Assembly (NCBI GenBank): GCA_021234535.1
Contig: CM037850.1
Span: 3,100,001-3,164,000 of the forward strand
DNA: 64,000 nt
DNA from: Stichopus chloronotus
Lineage: Eukaryota > Echinodermata > Holothuroidea > Aspidochirotida > Stichopodidae
Direction of reading: 5' to 3'
Below are positions 28,701 to 41,500 of this stretch, in pieces; the stretch's first letter is position 1; each line of letters opens with the position of its first letter. Position numbers and translations under genes: made by a program. The notes beneath the pieces were generated by a model. That model was not told the DNA's origin, made no database searches, and saw only the letters and a list, made by a program, of their open reading frames with translations.

Positions 28701-31700
28701 ATCAAGTGTTACTCCTACATGTCTCCCACCAACAAATGTATACTCTGTGCTTATTTCAGACTAGAAGGATGAGGATAGCATTGCTGTGCAAGCAGAGGGA
28801 TGGGAGGAGAAGGAAAACTTTTGGTCGTACGTAGGCTAGATGTAGGCACACAGAAACCAAGAGTGCACTCAATGAAAGGGGACAGGTAAGTGAGTCATTT
28901 GCAAATATCCTACAAAGCTATATTTGGAGATTTTCTGAGCAGTATAGCATGTAACTCTCTGTTATTGTGATTTACAGAAACAGTGACATTAATGTATCAA
29001 ACATATTTGTTGTCAGCAGTTCTGTCCGCCGACAAGACTTAATGGCAGATTGACAAAACCTGATGCATATTACTAACAGTTTATGGTATCCACACAGCCA
29101 TATAAAAAACTAATCATACAGTAGAGTCACCTGAGTTGTAACCATTAGGGTTAGGACTTGTTTTTGCAACACAACTGCTGTACACATTTGAGGTCACTGA
29201 CAAGCTGTTTTACACAAGTGTGGACAGTACTGTACCACCATATTTAACTATGCTACAATTAACTAACAGAAACATTTGTTGCCATTAAGAGTCACATCAC
29301 TCACAACAATAATATAAGACTATATCAGAGAGATCTTTTAGCTTATAGCTTTTGCCACTGAACAAACATAATTATTACACCAAAGGAATGCACACTGTAA
29401 GCTTTATTAATGGCCAAGCTATGAGTCATTTGTGCAGCTTCAGTCACGTCATCTTATCTCTAGTAGATGAATCATGGCCATTGAAGACCAAGACCATATA
29501 CACACAGGAAAGGTATGATGCTGCAGCTAGGATGTACAAGATGTCACTATGCAAAGCACAGATCTATAGGTCTGTAAGAATAATACCGCAAACTATCACA
29601 ATGTACCCATTGCAAACAATTGCATTTACCCAGCTACTGTATACTGTACCTCCCCAGTGATATTTAACCTGTACTGTAAATGACAAAAGAGTTAGTCAGC
29701 ACTAGTGCTTAATGTACTGTACTCTATGCAAATCGGAAGAAGAGTTGAAAGCTGTATATGATCCCAAAGTCTGAAGATGGGGTAGGGATGTGGGATGGGG
29801 AAACAAGAAGGGCTGAAAAAGGGCAAGCAAAGATTGGGGGGAGGAGATGACCTAGGACTGAAGGCCACAATTGGGAAGGAGGATTGAAGGAGGGTTGACA
29901 GAGAAGGTAAGATGGACTGAAGAAGATGGTCTAAGTAAGATGCATGAGTAGAAGAACAATTACACAGATAAGAAAAGAGGCAAGAGGCACAGCAGTGTAA
30001 TAAACAAGAAAAGGTCTAAGGAAGAGCTATGGATGTGGAGAGGAGGGCTGACAGACTAAGAATGGAGCAAAGATGGATGAAGAAAAATCAAAGAAGATGG
30101 ATCGGTGAAGACGAGTTTAAAAAGGGTTTGAAGATGAAGGGCTGAAAACCAACCCAAGCAGAGAAACAACCTAGGCAATAAAAAAAAAAAAAAACTGAAG
30201 ATCAAGTGCAAAAGATGGATGGTAACAGGATAAGGGCAGGCAGAAGGGAAAAAACAGAAGTGGCTAGAAAATTGATTTCAATCACTAAGTTTTGTATACA
30301 GTGATTAAATAAGTTGATGGCAGAAGTAGCTGAATTGTTATTGCTATTTAAGTATGAAGTACTCACCAGTGAGGGAAACAAATCTTTCAAGTCTTTAACT
30401 CATGTACTTGCGTGTCCTTCTATGAACCATTTAATGGAATTAAGCTGAACAAGGGGTTTGATAGTACCTACAACTACCCGACATACAAACGTGACGCTTT
30501 GAAAAGCACTTGATTTGGATCTACCGCATGTACTGTACCATAAAGTGGGCCATTGTTAATTAGCAAGTACTTTCTAATACCAACCACATGACTGAGTTTT
30601 AATTGTCAGGTGCTTTTGGTTAGTTCTAAGACAAACAACTGACCATAGACATGATCTCAAATACTGCACAAAATGCCACTCAGCAGACTTTCAGTTCTAA
30701 CCAGTGGTTTCTCAAGTTCATTGTTGAAAATATTTGAAACTTTGAGTATGCATGACATGTACTCCTTTGCTATCTGATAAACAGGGAATATTTCTTCATT
30801 TAACCACTTCTTTCTGAATATACTTAACAACCTCTTCAATTTTGTAAAACAGGGTTGGGGATTCCCAGCTTTCTATTTTCAATATATTATGTCAGCATAC
30901 GTCAGGAGGGCATGACAATTTTCCTTCAATGACCAGCTGGAGCACAACTTCTTACTGTATAGTTAGTTCCAAGACAAACATTCCACACAAAGAGAAAATT
31001 GTTTCAAGCAAAATTAAATTTCCACCTGAAAATTTTCTCATTACTGTAAAACACTAGAACGTTACATCAAACAAATGGGAAGGTCCTGTGAGATCAAAGT
31101 CCTCTGAAACTGAAGACCCACACGACCAAAGTCTCACAAGAATGAAAGTGAACAAGAGTCAGCAAGATTGAAAGTTACATGCGCCAATTATAAGAAGCAA
31201 ACTTCAAAAAACAGCTTTTCCAAGAAATAGTTGAAGGAATAAACTGCATTTCTAACACAGCAGTAACTTCCCAATGGTACAATTTTGTTGAACCATATCA
31301 CATAGATCTGAGGACTGACCGAGCATTGGGGAGTGGTGCCCTGACCAATGACCAAACGAGACTTCAAAATGGATACATAGGACTCAGCAATGGACAATCA
31401 GGACTCGCCAAAGTGCCCACTTTGGGACTTAATAACAGGCAATTGGGACCGGTAATTATTAGAGTCAGGACTTCCAAGTACACAGTCAGAACTTTTAGAC
31501 ACTCAGGACTTGGTCGAGAATGAACACCAGGGACCTAGAAGAATATTATTTAAGAAATACTTCTTGGGGGTCGGGGTGCATGAATTTCACATTTTCAGGG
31601 TTGCCATGATCCCCTACAAGATGACAGCAATTGGAATAACAAAATTACAGTAGGTCACACGTAATTTAATTTTTAGGAGTTTAGTGCATCAATTTTTACC

Positions 31701-34700
31701 ACCCATTGAAACTGTCCTACACATGCATGTATTCAGAACTTTCTCTTAACAACTTAAATACCCATTCAGCTATATGACGGTGACAAATGTGGTTGATATT
31801 CTTCAACAAAAGTGATCTTTGATCTCACAGACCTTCAGTCTCGTGAACTGTAACCGAACAAATACAAGTGAACATTGCTGGCACAACTGTGCACACTGTT
31901 TTGTCAAATTATTTACTGAGTCCAAATTTTGTTAAATATTTAAGCATTTATCATTGGCAAATAAACTACTGAGTGAAACCAGGTAACTAAACTGCAGTAA
32001 TTAAAACTTGTCTGGTTTTAATATACTGTAGATATACGTAAGGGGTGCCATATCACAAACATCCCAGCACTGATTATTGATAATGACCACAAAATTGCAA
32101 ATTGTCAGAATTCTTGTTTCAACAGGTTCACCATGATCACAACTGGTATAAACTAACCATGGGCCCCAAAGTTCACAGAATCCAGTTTATGGTGTTTTCG
32201 TTCTCACTGTATTTGTGGCACATTTCTTTCATGGACACCAAATTCATTTGTCTCCTTATAACTTACTATCTCAACTTGAACTGGTGTAGGTATATACAGT
32301 AGTGACTTATACCTCTTGCTTCCACTGCATTCTGTAACAATGAGCATTGCTACTGTATACATGAGAATCCAAACAAAGTTCTAGCACTGCGCCCTCAATA
32401 TTTTAGTTCAGACAGCAAAAGTCAAACAGGCCTGATCAAGAGAACAAAAAAACACAATGTATCTAGAGCTTTATTCGGGGTTACAAATAGCACTGCCAGG
32501 TTTTGAATGCGAATGCAGCTTTGGGAGGCAAACTACAGTATGCAGTCAGGCCATCTTTGTGTGTACGTAGATGTGGAACAAAAGGCGTACCTGCTCCACT
32601 GCTCTTACGGTACGCTCCGATACATACTTTTAATCAAGCACAATGGAGATATATTGATCTGTGTAATTGTCCATTCATTGTGCCTGCCTGAAATGCAGGA
32701 GGCATTGTTAAATTCACCAAACGCACTCTGATCACGTTCTGAGAGGAGTAAGGTATAAGCAGGTGCTCCAAAATTCCCGATTACTTTTCAGCTGTACTGT
32801 GCGTTAATATGACCACCCTTAATTTGGGATGTTTTCATGCAAAGAGATTGCAAAAGGCTAAGAAACAGGGGTGTATTCTATGCAAATAATATAAATGCAC
32901 ACATTTTCTTGTAATAAACAAACAACCACATACAGTATACTGTAAAGTAAACCAGTAACATCAGACACAGGGCATGTTCTTACATGGTACAGGAGTGAGT
33001 GCTAACATGCTTGAGTTGGGTGGTTCAAGTCCCTGCCTCTGCCTGATGGTCGAATCACAAAAAGGACTACCGTTGGTAAGTTAGTTTTCATTTAAACAGA
33101 GTCCAAAAATACTGGACAGTGTGCTAGCTTTCATAACAAATTATGAGCTGTTAACTAGACTCCTTTCAAACAGTTCACTTCAAAACAATCAACATATATT
33201 ATTAAATAAAGTTAATCTTAATTAGGTACTATTTTTCAACTACTGTAAAGTGAAAGATGTGCAGCTATTCCATGATCACTGTGGAGAATTATCATATTCC
33301 GAGAATCCAAAATGTAAAACATCTTGCAAAATGTGCGGAATTTTCTTTCAATCTTACCATCCCTATAAAGGTTGTTATTATCATAAAGATCTTACTTTCA
33401 ATTTCAAAGTGTACAAATTGTGCCAAGTACTGAAAGATATCATTTCTTTATTACAGTTGTTAATATGTTGTAGCTGCAGCTGCAATATCTTTTTCTCGGG
33501 AGCTTTCTTTTTTTCCTTTTTGACATACAAACTCGGAAACTTAAAAAAAAAACCTAATTTTAATTTTGAAGTGTATCAGACCATGCACAGTAGGCCTACA
33601 GCAGATGACGGTATACGTCATATTTCCTAATTTGTAAAAAGAAATTCTTAAAGGGAATATAACTCCACCATCAAGGCATACAAACAAAATATTTTCAATC
33701 GTCGCTTAACTTTTCAGTCTTGACAATAAACATTAAGCAATAGCTTCATGCATGAGATGATTGGGAGTTACGGAAAATGTATCAATTAAGCAGTAGCGGT
33801 ATATAGATATTATCGATATAAGTCGGTATCCCACGATACCCATATCGTCGATATATATGCGGTTTCAACAATATCGATACATACTGTAGTATAGTCGATA
33901 TAGAAGAATCTAAAATATCGATATTATACTAGATTACAACACAGTGGCATGTCGGGTCAAGTGCAAATATCAATAACCTGTAGCAATGATGAAGTATTGA
34001 CTGAATGACAAAGATCAATCACCTTCCATCTCATGCTTCGAGGAATCTTAATTACATTCACATCGTGTCTCTGACCTCCATAACAAAAGCGGCCCTAATA
34101 GCAGTACGGCAGACCTCGCTACACGTGTATACATGCACTATATCCGTGCATGAAACAGTTGCTGACATTACAGTAGTTACATACAGGGGTAAGTTGTTAA
34201 GTACACACATTGTTTTGTACAGGGTTCGAAGCAGGGTGTACAGACAGCGCAGAGTATGAATGTTGGCAACACATGTTGTCGCATGGCCATTGGCACAGGA
34301 CAACCATCACAATTGTCATCCCTAGGGAAAGTTTCAGTTTCTTTAAAAACTATGTCACACCGTACAAAAGATATCACCAAAATCAAAGGACTGGATCACT
34401 GCATTTTACAAATGGGTGTTTACTGAAATTGTCTTTTTTTTTCTGTTGACTTTCTCCTTGTAGCTACAGCATGGGGAACTTGTTCGTAACGATGAAATAT
34501 CAGTCCGTATTTGAGATATATACTATATAGGGATATTTTGGGGGCTGGCTATTTGAGCTTGTTGCTGGGAGAGTTCATCTCTGCTGAGGCAAACAAAGAG
34601 TTCTGGTAAAACTCCTAATTAAAAGTTGTTATAGTTTGCATGGACTATATTGTAAAGGCCTCCATGACCAAGTTAAGGGCTATCACCAAGGAACCTTGGG

Positions 34701-37700
34701 CTGTTAATTCATTGGTAGGGGGGGGTAGTTTCAGGTAAGTGGGAGATAATTAACCTGCAATTGTCTGAAAACGTTAGCCTGTCTAGTAACATGAAATATT
34801 CTCCAATGTTAAAGACAAGGGGCTGCCTAGTTTAAGTAAATTTTCTTTTATACGTCCATTACCAAGAAAATCTGGAGCACCAGTATGTAGGCTATCTTGC
34901 CTAGATGAACACAGCACGGATGCAGTGGGCAATTTCCGACTTAAGTGAATAGTTTGTGTTTGGGCCTTGGTCCTTCATTTTTTTTCTTTTTAATGATTCC
35001 TACGCAGATTGAGTACGCTATCCTAGGGTTATATCAGTCATGTTAATTTGAAGAAAAAAAAAGCAGTTTTAGGGCCACTGATATTGTGTCATCACAGAAA
35101 AAAAAAACGGAAATTGAAGTTAGTTACAGAAATTCACAAAATTGAAATATGTTGGAGAAATCTTTTAAAACGTAAAATCTTTTAAAATATGAAATACTTT
35201 AATTAAAGCAAAAGTTAAATTAATAAATATGGACATGGTTTACTGTACATCTGTTTTAAGTTTCCTAGATGAACTTCACAATCTCTATCAAAGACATTAA
35301 AGTCACAGAACTACAGTACTTAGTACACAAGTCAACCCCACCAGACCAGCTGCAACGGGCCAAAACACCTGTCTGAATCAACAGAGTATTCCCCATGAGT
35401 GCTGGCACTGACTATGGTATGCCTTGCCCCAAAAACAGGAGGGTAAATTAGAAACGAAAATATTTACTGCTAACGCGCCACAGTATCACAACTCAACAAA
35501 GTTCTCTTTCTACAAATGCAGGATTGAATCTCAAGTGCTATTTTAAGCCTCTGGGATTGAAAATCAGTAGAATACCAAATATGTTTCTTTGAATAAAATA
35601 ACTCTGTGACAAACAAACAGTCAGAGCTGTTCTGTAACGAAATTAAATACACACAACCTTCCCAGGTGGTTAGCACAGTCGCAACACACCTAACTACGTT
35701 AGGATATGATAAACATAATTAGGACATAATTATTAAATATTAATTATGGAAGGCTTTGCACGATCTCTTGTATATTTTTAATGAAAGTCCTTTGGTACAT
35801 TCAAAGTTTTAAAATACATGTAATATGGTTTGGTTTACATGGAATATGCAACATTTTGTGAAGCACTTAAGTTTTGAAGCAATATATGGAATGATTTCTT
35901 TTGATCAAAATTTGTTTATCCTGCTGAAGTGGTTTTCGGCCTACCACTAAACTGTTCATTAAATGGATATTAATAGATAAGCAGGCAATTCTTCAAAGAG
36001 TGACAGAAGATCACAGAAACTTACAACCGCTGTTAACGTTTCTAACGGAAATTCCAAGAAATTGGAAAGTTGACAACTTTCCAAAACGAAAATAAAAGAA
36101 CTGAGGAATCTTGGAAGGGGAGATCAGAATTTTCCCACTTTGTGTGATGCAGAAAATCGGAAAGTCTATTTCCACTTGGAGTTGACATTAAGTTTATGAT
36201 TAGTATGAAGAACAAGCCAAAAAAAAAAACTAGAAAGCCAAAAGGCTTAGTGATTCCTTGCCTCATGATATATATTGTAACAAACATGAATCGCCCACAT
36301 GACAAGCATGAGATCCCGCACAGTTATCCTACTTGAGATACGATCTTAGTAAGGTCAAAACCTTTTGAAATCTCGTGACCCAAAATGACCTTTCACCTCC
36401 ACTTAAAACAATAGGGATCACCTACCCTATAGGGCCATCAACATGCTAAATATGAACAATTCACAAACTAAGTATAAGATCCCTCTATTTATCACCCTTA
36501 AAATATCATGCATACAAGGTTTTGACCTTTTGTCACCCCAAATAACCTTTGACCTACACACACATGAGAAAACTCCCAAACGGATATGATGCTGCAGGGG
36601 AAAAAATTATATTTTGTCGTGTCTAATAACTTGATAAAAAGGTAAACACGTTTATTTAATCAAAATTATAGCACTCTATTTTGTCGAGTTACAGCTATTG
36701 GTGGCAGCTTTTTCATATTTGATTTTTTGGCATGATGCCCTTCCCAATGGCTATGAGGTCCTTGAAAATTAGCAAAAACTGATATTCCTATTCAACAAGA
36801 ATCTAGCATGACTTGCAATTTTGCCTTTAGTCTACTTAAAGACACAACACACAGTACAAGTTTCCCTGGTTTGATACACAGTAGTCATTTGTTTAAAGCT
36901 TACCTGAACAACTGTAAAGTGAAATAGGGCGTTTAGAATACACCAACATGGCATACAAAGAAATTCGCCTTAACCATTGTTAAACCATTCAGTCTCATCA
37001 ATAAATATCTTTCAAAGCTTCATCTCCTCAAAACATCATGCATGTGATGAGTAACGGATGCATCATTTGAATTTTAAAAAGTTTGGGTGAACAAATTATT
37101 GTTGAGCAACAAATAGCTAAATTTCTGATCTGTGAGAATCTTATTCCTTGAAAATAAGGCTACTGTAATTCGTTATTTTGAATAATCTATCATTCTATGT
37201 TCACAAGTAATGGTTTTAAAAATATGGTTGTTTTCTGTAAAACAAATGCCCTATTTCCCTTTAAGGGCTAAACAGAGACACTGTTTACACAGTAAATGGT
37301 TAAGTCCATTGTGCACCTGACTCAGCAGACTGTATGATTTATTCTGGACATTGTGGTTTCTACTGGCAGTCAACTGTGATAAATTATGTCAGATAACAGT
37401 GACCAATTTGAACAGAGGGGGGTCAGTTACAATTTGATTCATTCAATTAAGCAATCACAGTTCATGCACGCTCAAGGGTATTTGATCCAAATGATCAGTA
37501 ATTTAGTTCTTTTTGAAAAGCTAATAACCCGTGGTATATTTAATCAATTCCAATTTACAATTCATGCATGCTCACATGTCCTTATGAGGACAGTGGCAGG
37601 TTTGCCAAATAATAATCTTTGATACCAAACTTAATGTTGTCTTCATCTTTTCTTTATGGTTATCGAAGAGACTATGTTGGTATGTCCTAAAAGAAGTTCT

Positions 37701-38502
37701 CAAATCAACAAGAGGATTCTACATTACAAGTATAAAATTCACTAGAAGGACCGTTCTTTAAATATTGTAGATTCAAGTTTTTCACATTTTGACCTCCCAT
37801 GACCCCAAATGACCTTTCACCTCTGCCAAAAAAAAATAAGGATCATCTACTCGATATGGGCAATCCACACGCTAATTATGAGATCTATCACATTTACCGT
37901 TCTGGAGATAACGTGTTTACAAGCAATTTTCAAGGTATTTACCTTTTGACCTCTGGTGACCCTTGTACTCAATAAGATACACCTACCCACTTCATATGAC
38001 ATCTGCTCAAGCTTCTCTTCTTGAGATATCGTGTTTACATGGTTTTCACAATTTGACCCCTGTTGACCCCAAATGACCTTTGAACTCCACTGAAAACGAT
38101 AGGGTTCCTTTACTCAACATGGTGCAACTACATACTAAACGTGAGATTTCTACAAGCTTCCTTTCTTGAGATATCGTGTTTACAAGGTTTTCACAATTTG
38201 ACCCCTGTTGACCCCAAATGACCTTTGACCTCCACCAAAAACAATAGGGATCATCTACTCAATAAGGGCAACCTTCATGCCAAGTATGAGATCACTCAGA
38301 GTTACTCTTCTGGAGATATCGTGTTTACAAGCAATTTTCAAGGTATTTACCTTTTGACCTCTAGTGACCCCAAATGACCTTTGACCTCCACCAAAAACAA
38401 TAGGGATCATCTACTCAATATGGGCAATCTACATGCCAAGTATGACATCACTCAGAGTTACGCTTCTTGAGATATCGTGTTTACAAGCAGGCGTCACACA
38501 CG

Positions 38503-38533
<31 letters not shown>

Positions 38534-41500
38534 GACATCACCATCGCATAGATTCCTCTGCCTTCGGCAAGGAATCAAAAAAACTGAAAACGGAATAAGA
38601 AAACGAAACATTCAATATTTTTATGAAGTTGCATTCACAGTAGCTCTTGATCATTCACTGTCAAATCATACACAAAGCATACCATTTAGTGGCCATTGGT
38701 TTTAAATATGTTTTTGTTTTTTTTGTTTTTTCTGTAAAACAAATGCAATATTTCCCTTTAAGTTACATCTTCTCAACAACAAAAAACAGAAACAGTGAAA
38801 GCAATGATGTGGATAACTAGTGTAAACTGTGCAGCAATAAACGAATCTGTGTATTTCATTGGTCAACATTTCAAGTTACAGTAGTCCCATAATAAAATGA
38901 GAAAAAGATTGTTTAAGCTGGGGGAATTATTAAGAGAGTATATATACCATGACGGCTGCATCTGGTGCAGACTAACAGACTGAGGTCTTCAGGACACTGT
39001 ACACGTCAAATCGTGCTTGAAGGAGAATGGTAGCTTTGTAGAGGGCAGACAACCTGCAAATAAGTCTGATTCGATGCTGCTGTACTGTAGTCCTCACAAA
39101 TGTATAGGATCACCATCAATGGAGGGAGTGCCCAGATGTACTGGACTATTCAACTGTACAATTAAATGAACCCACTTACAATTGCATCCATGAAAACAGG
39201 ACTACTAATAGTACTATGATGGCAATAAATAGAAAATTTAGAAAGGTCTAATGATGTTACCACATACTTACTGTCTAATCTACATGCTGTATTATCTATA
39301 ACACACTGCTTCATATATGAGTCTTCAATAGTTGGGTCATAATCAGATACAAAGTATGACTGTGGAGAGAGAAAAGAAGAAACAAAAAAATGATTTCATA
39401 TTGTGAATTAATTATTTATATATAAATTACACTCATCAACTCTAGACATGACAATTTTGTGCATGAACATTACAAACTTGGAAATAATGTTGGAACTTTG
39501 TATTGCTAATATCCACAAATAAAATTGACAGGAACCAGAGACCTTATACTTGATTAATCCCCTATTAAAGACCAAATTTTGATAAAAGCTACAGTAATTC
39601 AACTCTAAGTATACAGTAGTGACCAAGCAACTGTACACATGACTGAGAGCTGAGCAGTACAACATTTTTGCTTGCACCCTGCAGTCTTGTTTCTGGCACA
39701 TATACAGGTATCTTTGAAAACAGACAAGTGCTCTCTTAGTCAGTTTCAAACACAATAAATTTTGCAGAAATGTTAAACGTGACTAAAACAGCAAATTTTG
39801 GTGACTGTGGAATCATTACCGAGTAACGAACGAGTCTGGACGTAAATGTCATGCACAACACACCATCAGCAAAAAAAAAGTGCAATTGAGGTAATAATGA
39901 TCAATTATCAATGAGAGAATGATTTAAGCAATTCATCAGAAATTTAAGCAAGAAGTAATTTTTAAAATTTGATATTACAGTACATGTCTCATTTTGCAGA
40001 TAGTGTGGCCTATTTAATCAATCAATTTTTCAAACACAGTTCATATAGTAAAATGTACAGTGTGTGCCAATGACAATCTGGATGTATACAGATACTGTAC
40101 AGTACAGGGTATATACTGTACTGTACATGAACATAATATAATGCGGTACAGGTATGAAGCCATTTAGAAGTAGAAAGTTTATCTTTAAAAAGATTCCAAA
40201 ATCAAAATATCACAGTACTGTACTGTTGGCAAATTTTTAAAGGTTGTCACAAGTTCTGTTTCTGCAGTACGCATGATCATGGAAAGCATTCTGTGAAAAG
40301 AATGTATTCACCAGACAATAAGTTGTACATCTGTAAGACTCACAGTGACAAATTTTTTCCGTATATCATTTTACAGGAAACATTGTAACACAATTTGCTA
40401 TCGTCTGATCGCAATCTTCTGTACATAGTACAATGACAGTATGTATCAATTTGTAACATGAATGCAGTCTTGGAGTGTGCAGTTAAGATGTTTGGGGCAT
40501 GTATAGGCAGTGAACAGGAACTTTCAAGAGTTCATACACTTGTCTCTACCTGTAAGTAATGAATTGCTAAATGTCAAAGGTTCCATGATTCCCACATGGT
40601 GTTAAAAAAGTTTTCAGTGCTTGACCTCTGGTGACCTCAGATGATCTCTGACGACCTCCACCAAAAGCAATAGGGTTGATTCTTCCACTTAATATGAGGC
40701 AACATACAGTACATGTACCTGAATGAGAACTCTTGGAATTAAGTTTCTCAAAATATCGAGATAATGAGATCTTCATACACACATGCATGTACACACATGT
40801 ACACACACACAATCATGATTGCATTTCTCCTTCATCAAGGCCAATTAAAATTCAACTCACAGCCAACTCCCACCACTCCCTGGTGGTGTTGATGCAGTTA
40901 GTGCCTATGGGTGACATATAGACACTAAATATGCAAATGTACAACTGTACAGTAGCTTACAGTAAGTCCTAGAATCATACTGTACCAGCTATGCTCTGGA
41001 TCAAGCGGCCAACATACAGTACTTAAGTCATTCATGTGTTAAGTTTGCACATTATTCACCCAAACCAACGGTCTTATGACCACATGTCATTATAAATTTT
41101 ACAATGTTAAAATTGTTTTTCCTGTTCACTAAAAGGGATTTGGGATTAACCTTTTATCCATACTATGAAGGTTACTCATGAAAAATCATTGCTAGAAGTG
41201 TACAACTCAACTGCTGCTCATTTCAAAGTTCTGGACGCTGCACAAAAAAGTAAGTACTCAAAAATCTCTCTCACAAATAGCACTAGAACTTTGGATACAT
41301 ACACACTCTTAGCCCCTTCCACTACAGTCATAAAACTGCATTGTACATTGTGCAATGACACTGTTTGCTGTAATAGTACAGGAAGCACTTCAGAGCATGA
41401 CTCACGATAGTAGGCCTACTGAGACTGAAGATACGAAACAAGCTAAGGGAGGGTCATTGTAAGTCAATACACATGTAAGTATCCACATTAACTGTTGCCA

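Larger units (their letters stand above)
18665..39271 (-). other. R-Ras intron 2
   Basis: A 20.6-kb GT-AG intron made of decayed repeats: family A (20703-22400), the foldback element (22840-23117), a MITE (25949-26204), a purine-rich minisatellite (29760-30250), an ATCGAT-rich block (33800-33930), family C (36920-37280) and the DR1-bearing array (37780-38490). TACAGTA/TACTGTA motifs are frequent at 18.5-20.6, 26-33 and 35 kb. No second gene is supported. Confidence 0.8.

Noticed and set aside
32985..33075. Functional tRNA gene
   Set aside because: Only the B box is good; acceptor and anticodon arms do not pair convincingly.
33250..33630. 126-codon open frame on the plus strand
   Set aside because: Cysteine- and phenylalanine-rich low-complexity ending, no recognisable domain; treated as chance.
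37780..38490. CRISPR array
   Set aside because: Repeats of ~150 bp are adjacent tandem units without unique spacers, in a eukaryotic intron.
37780..38580. Helitron ending in the 38551 hairpin
   Set aside because: A hairpin near an end is suggestive, but I find no CTRR terminus after it and no TC start or Rep/helicase remnant.
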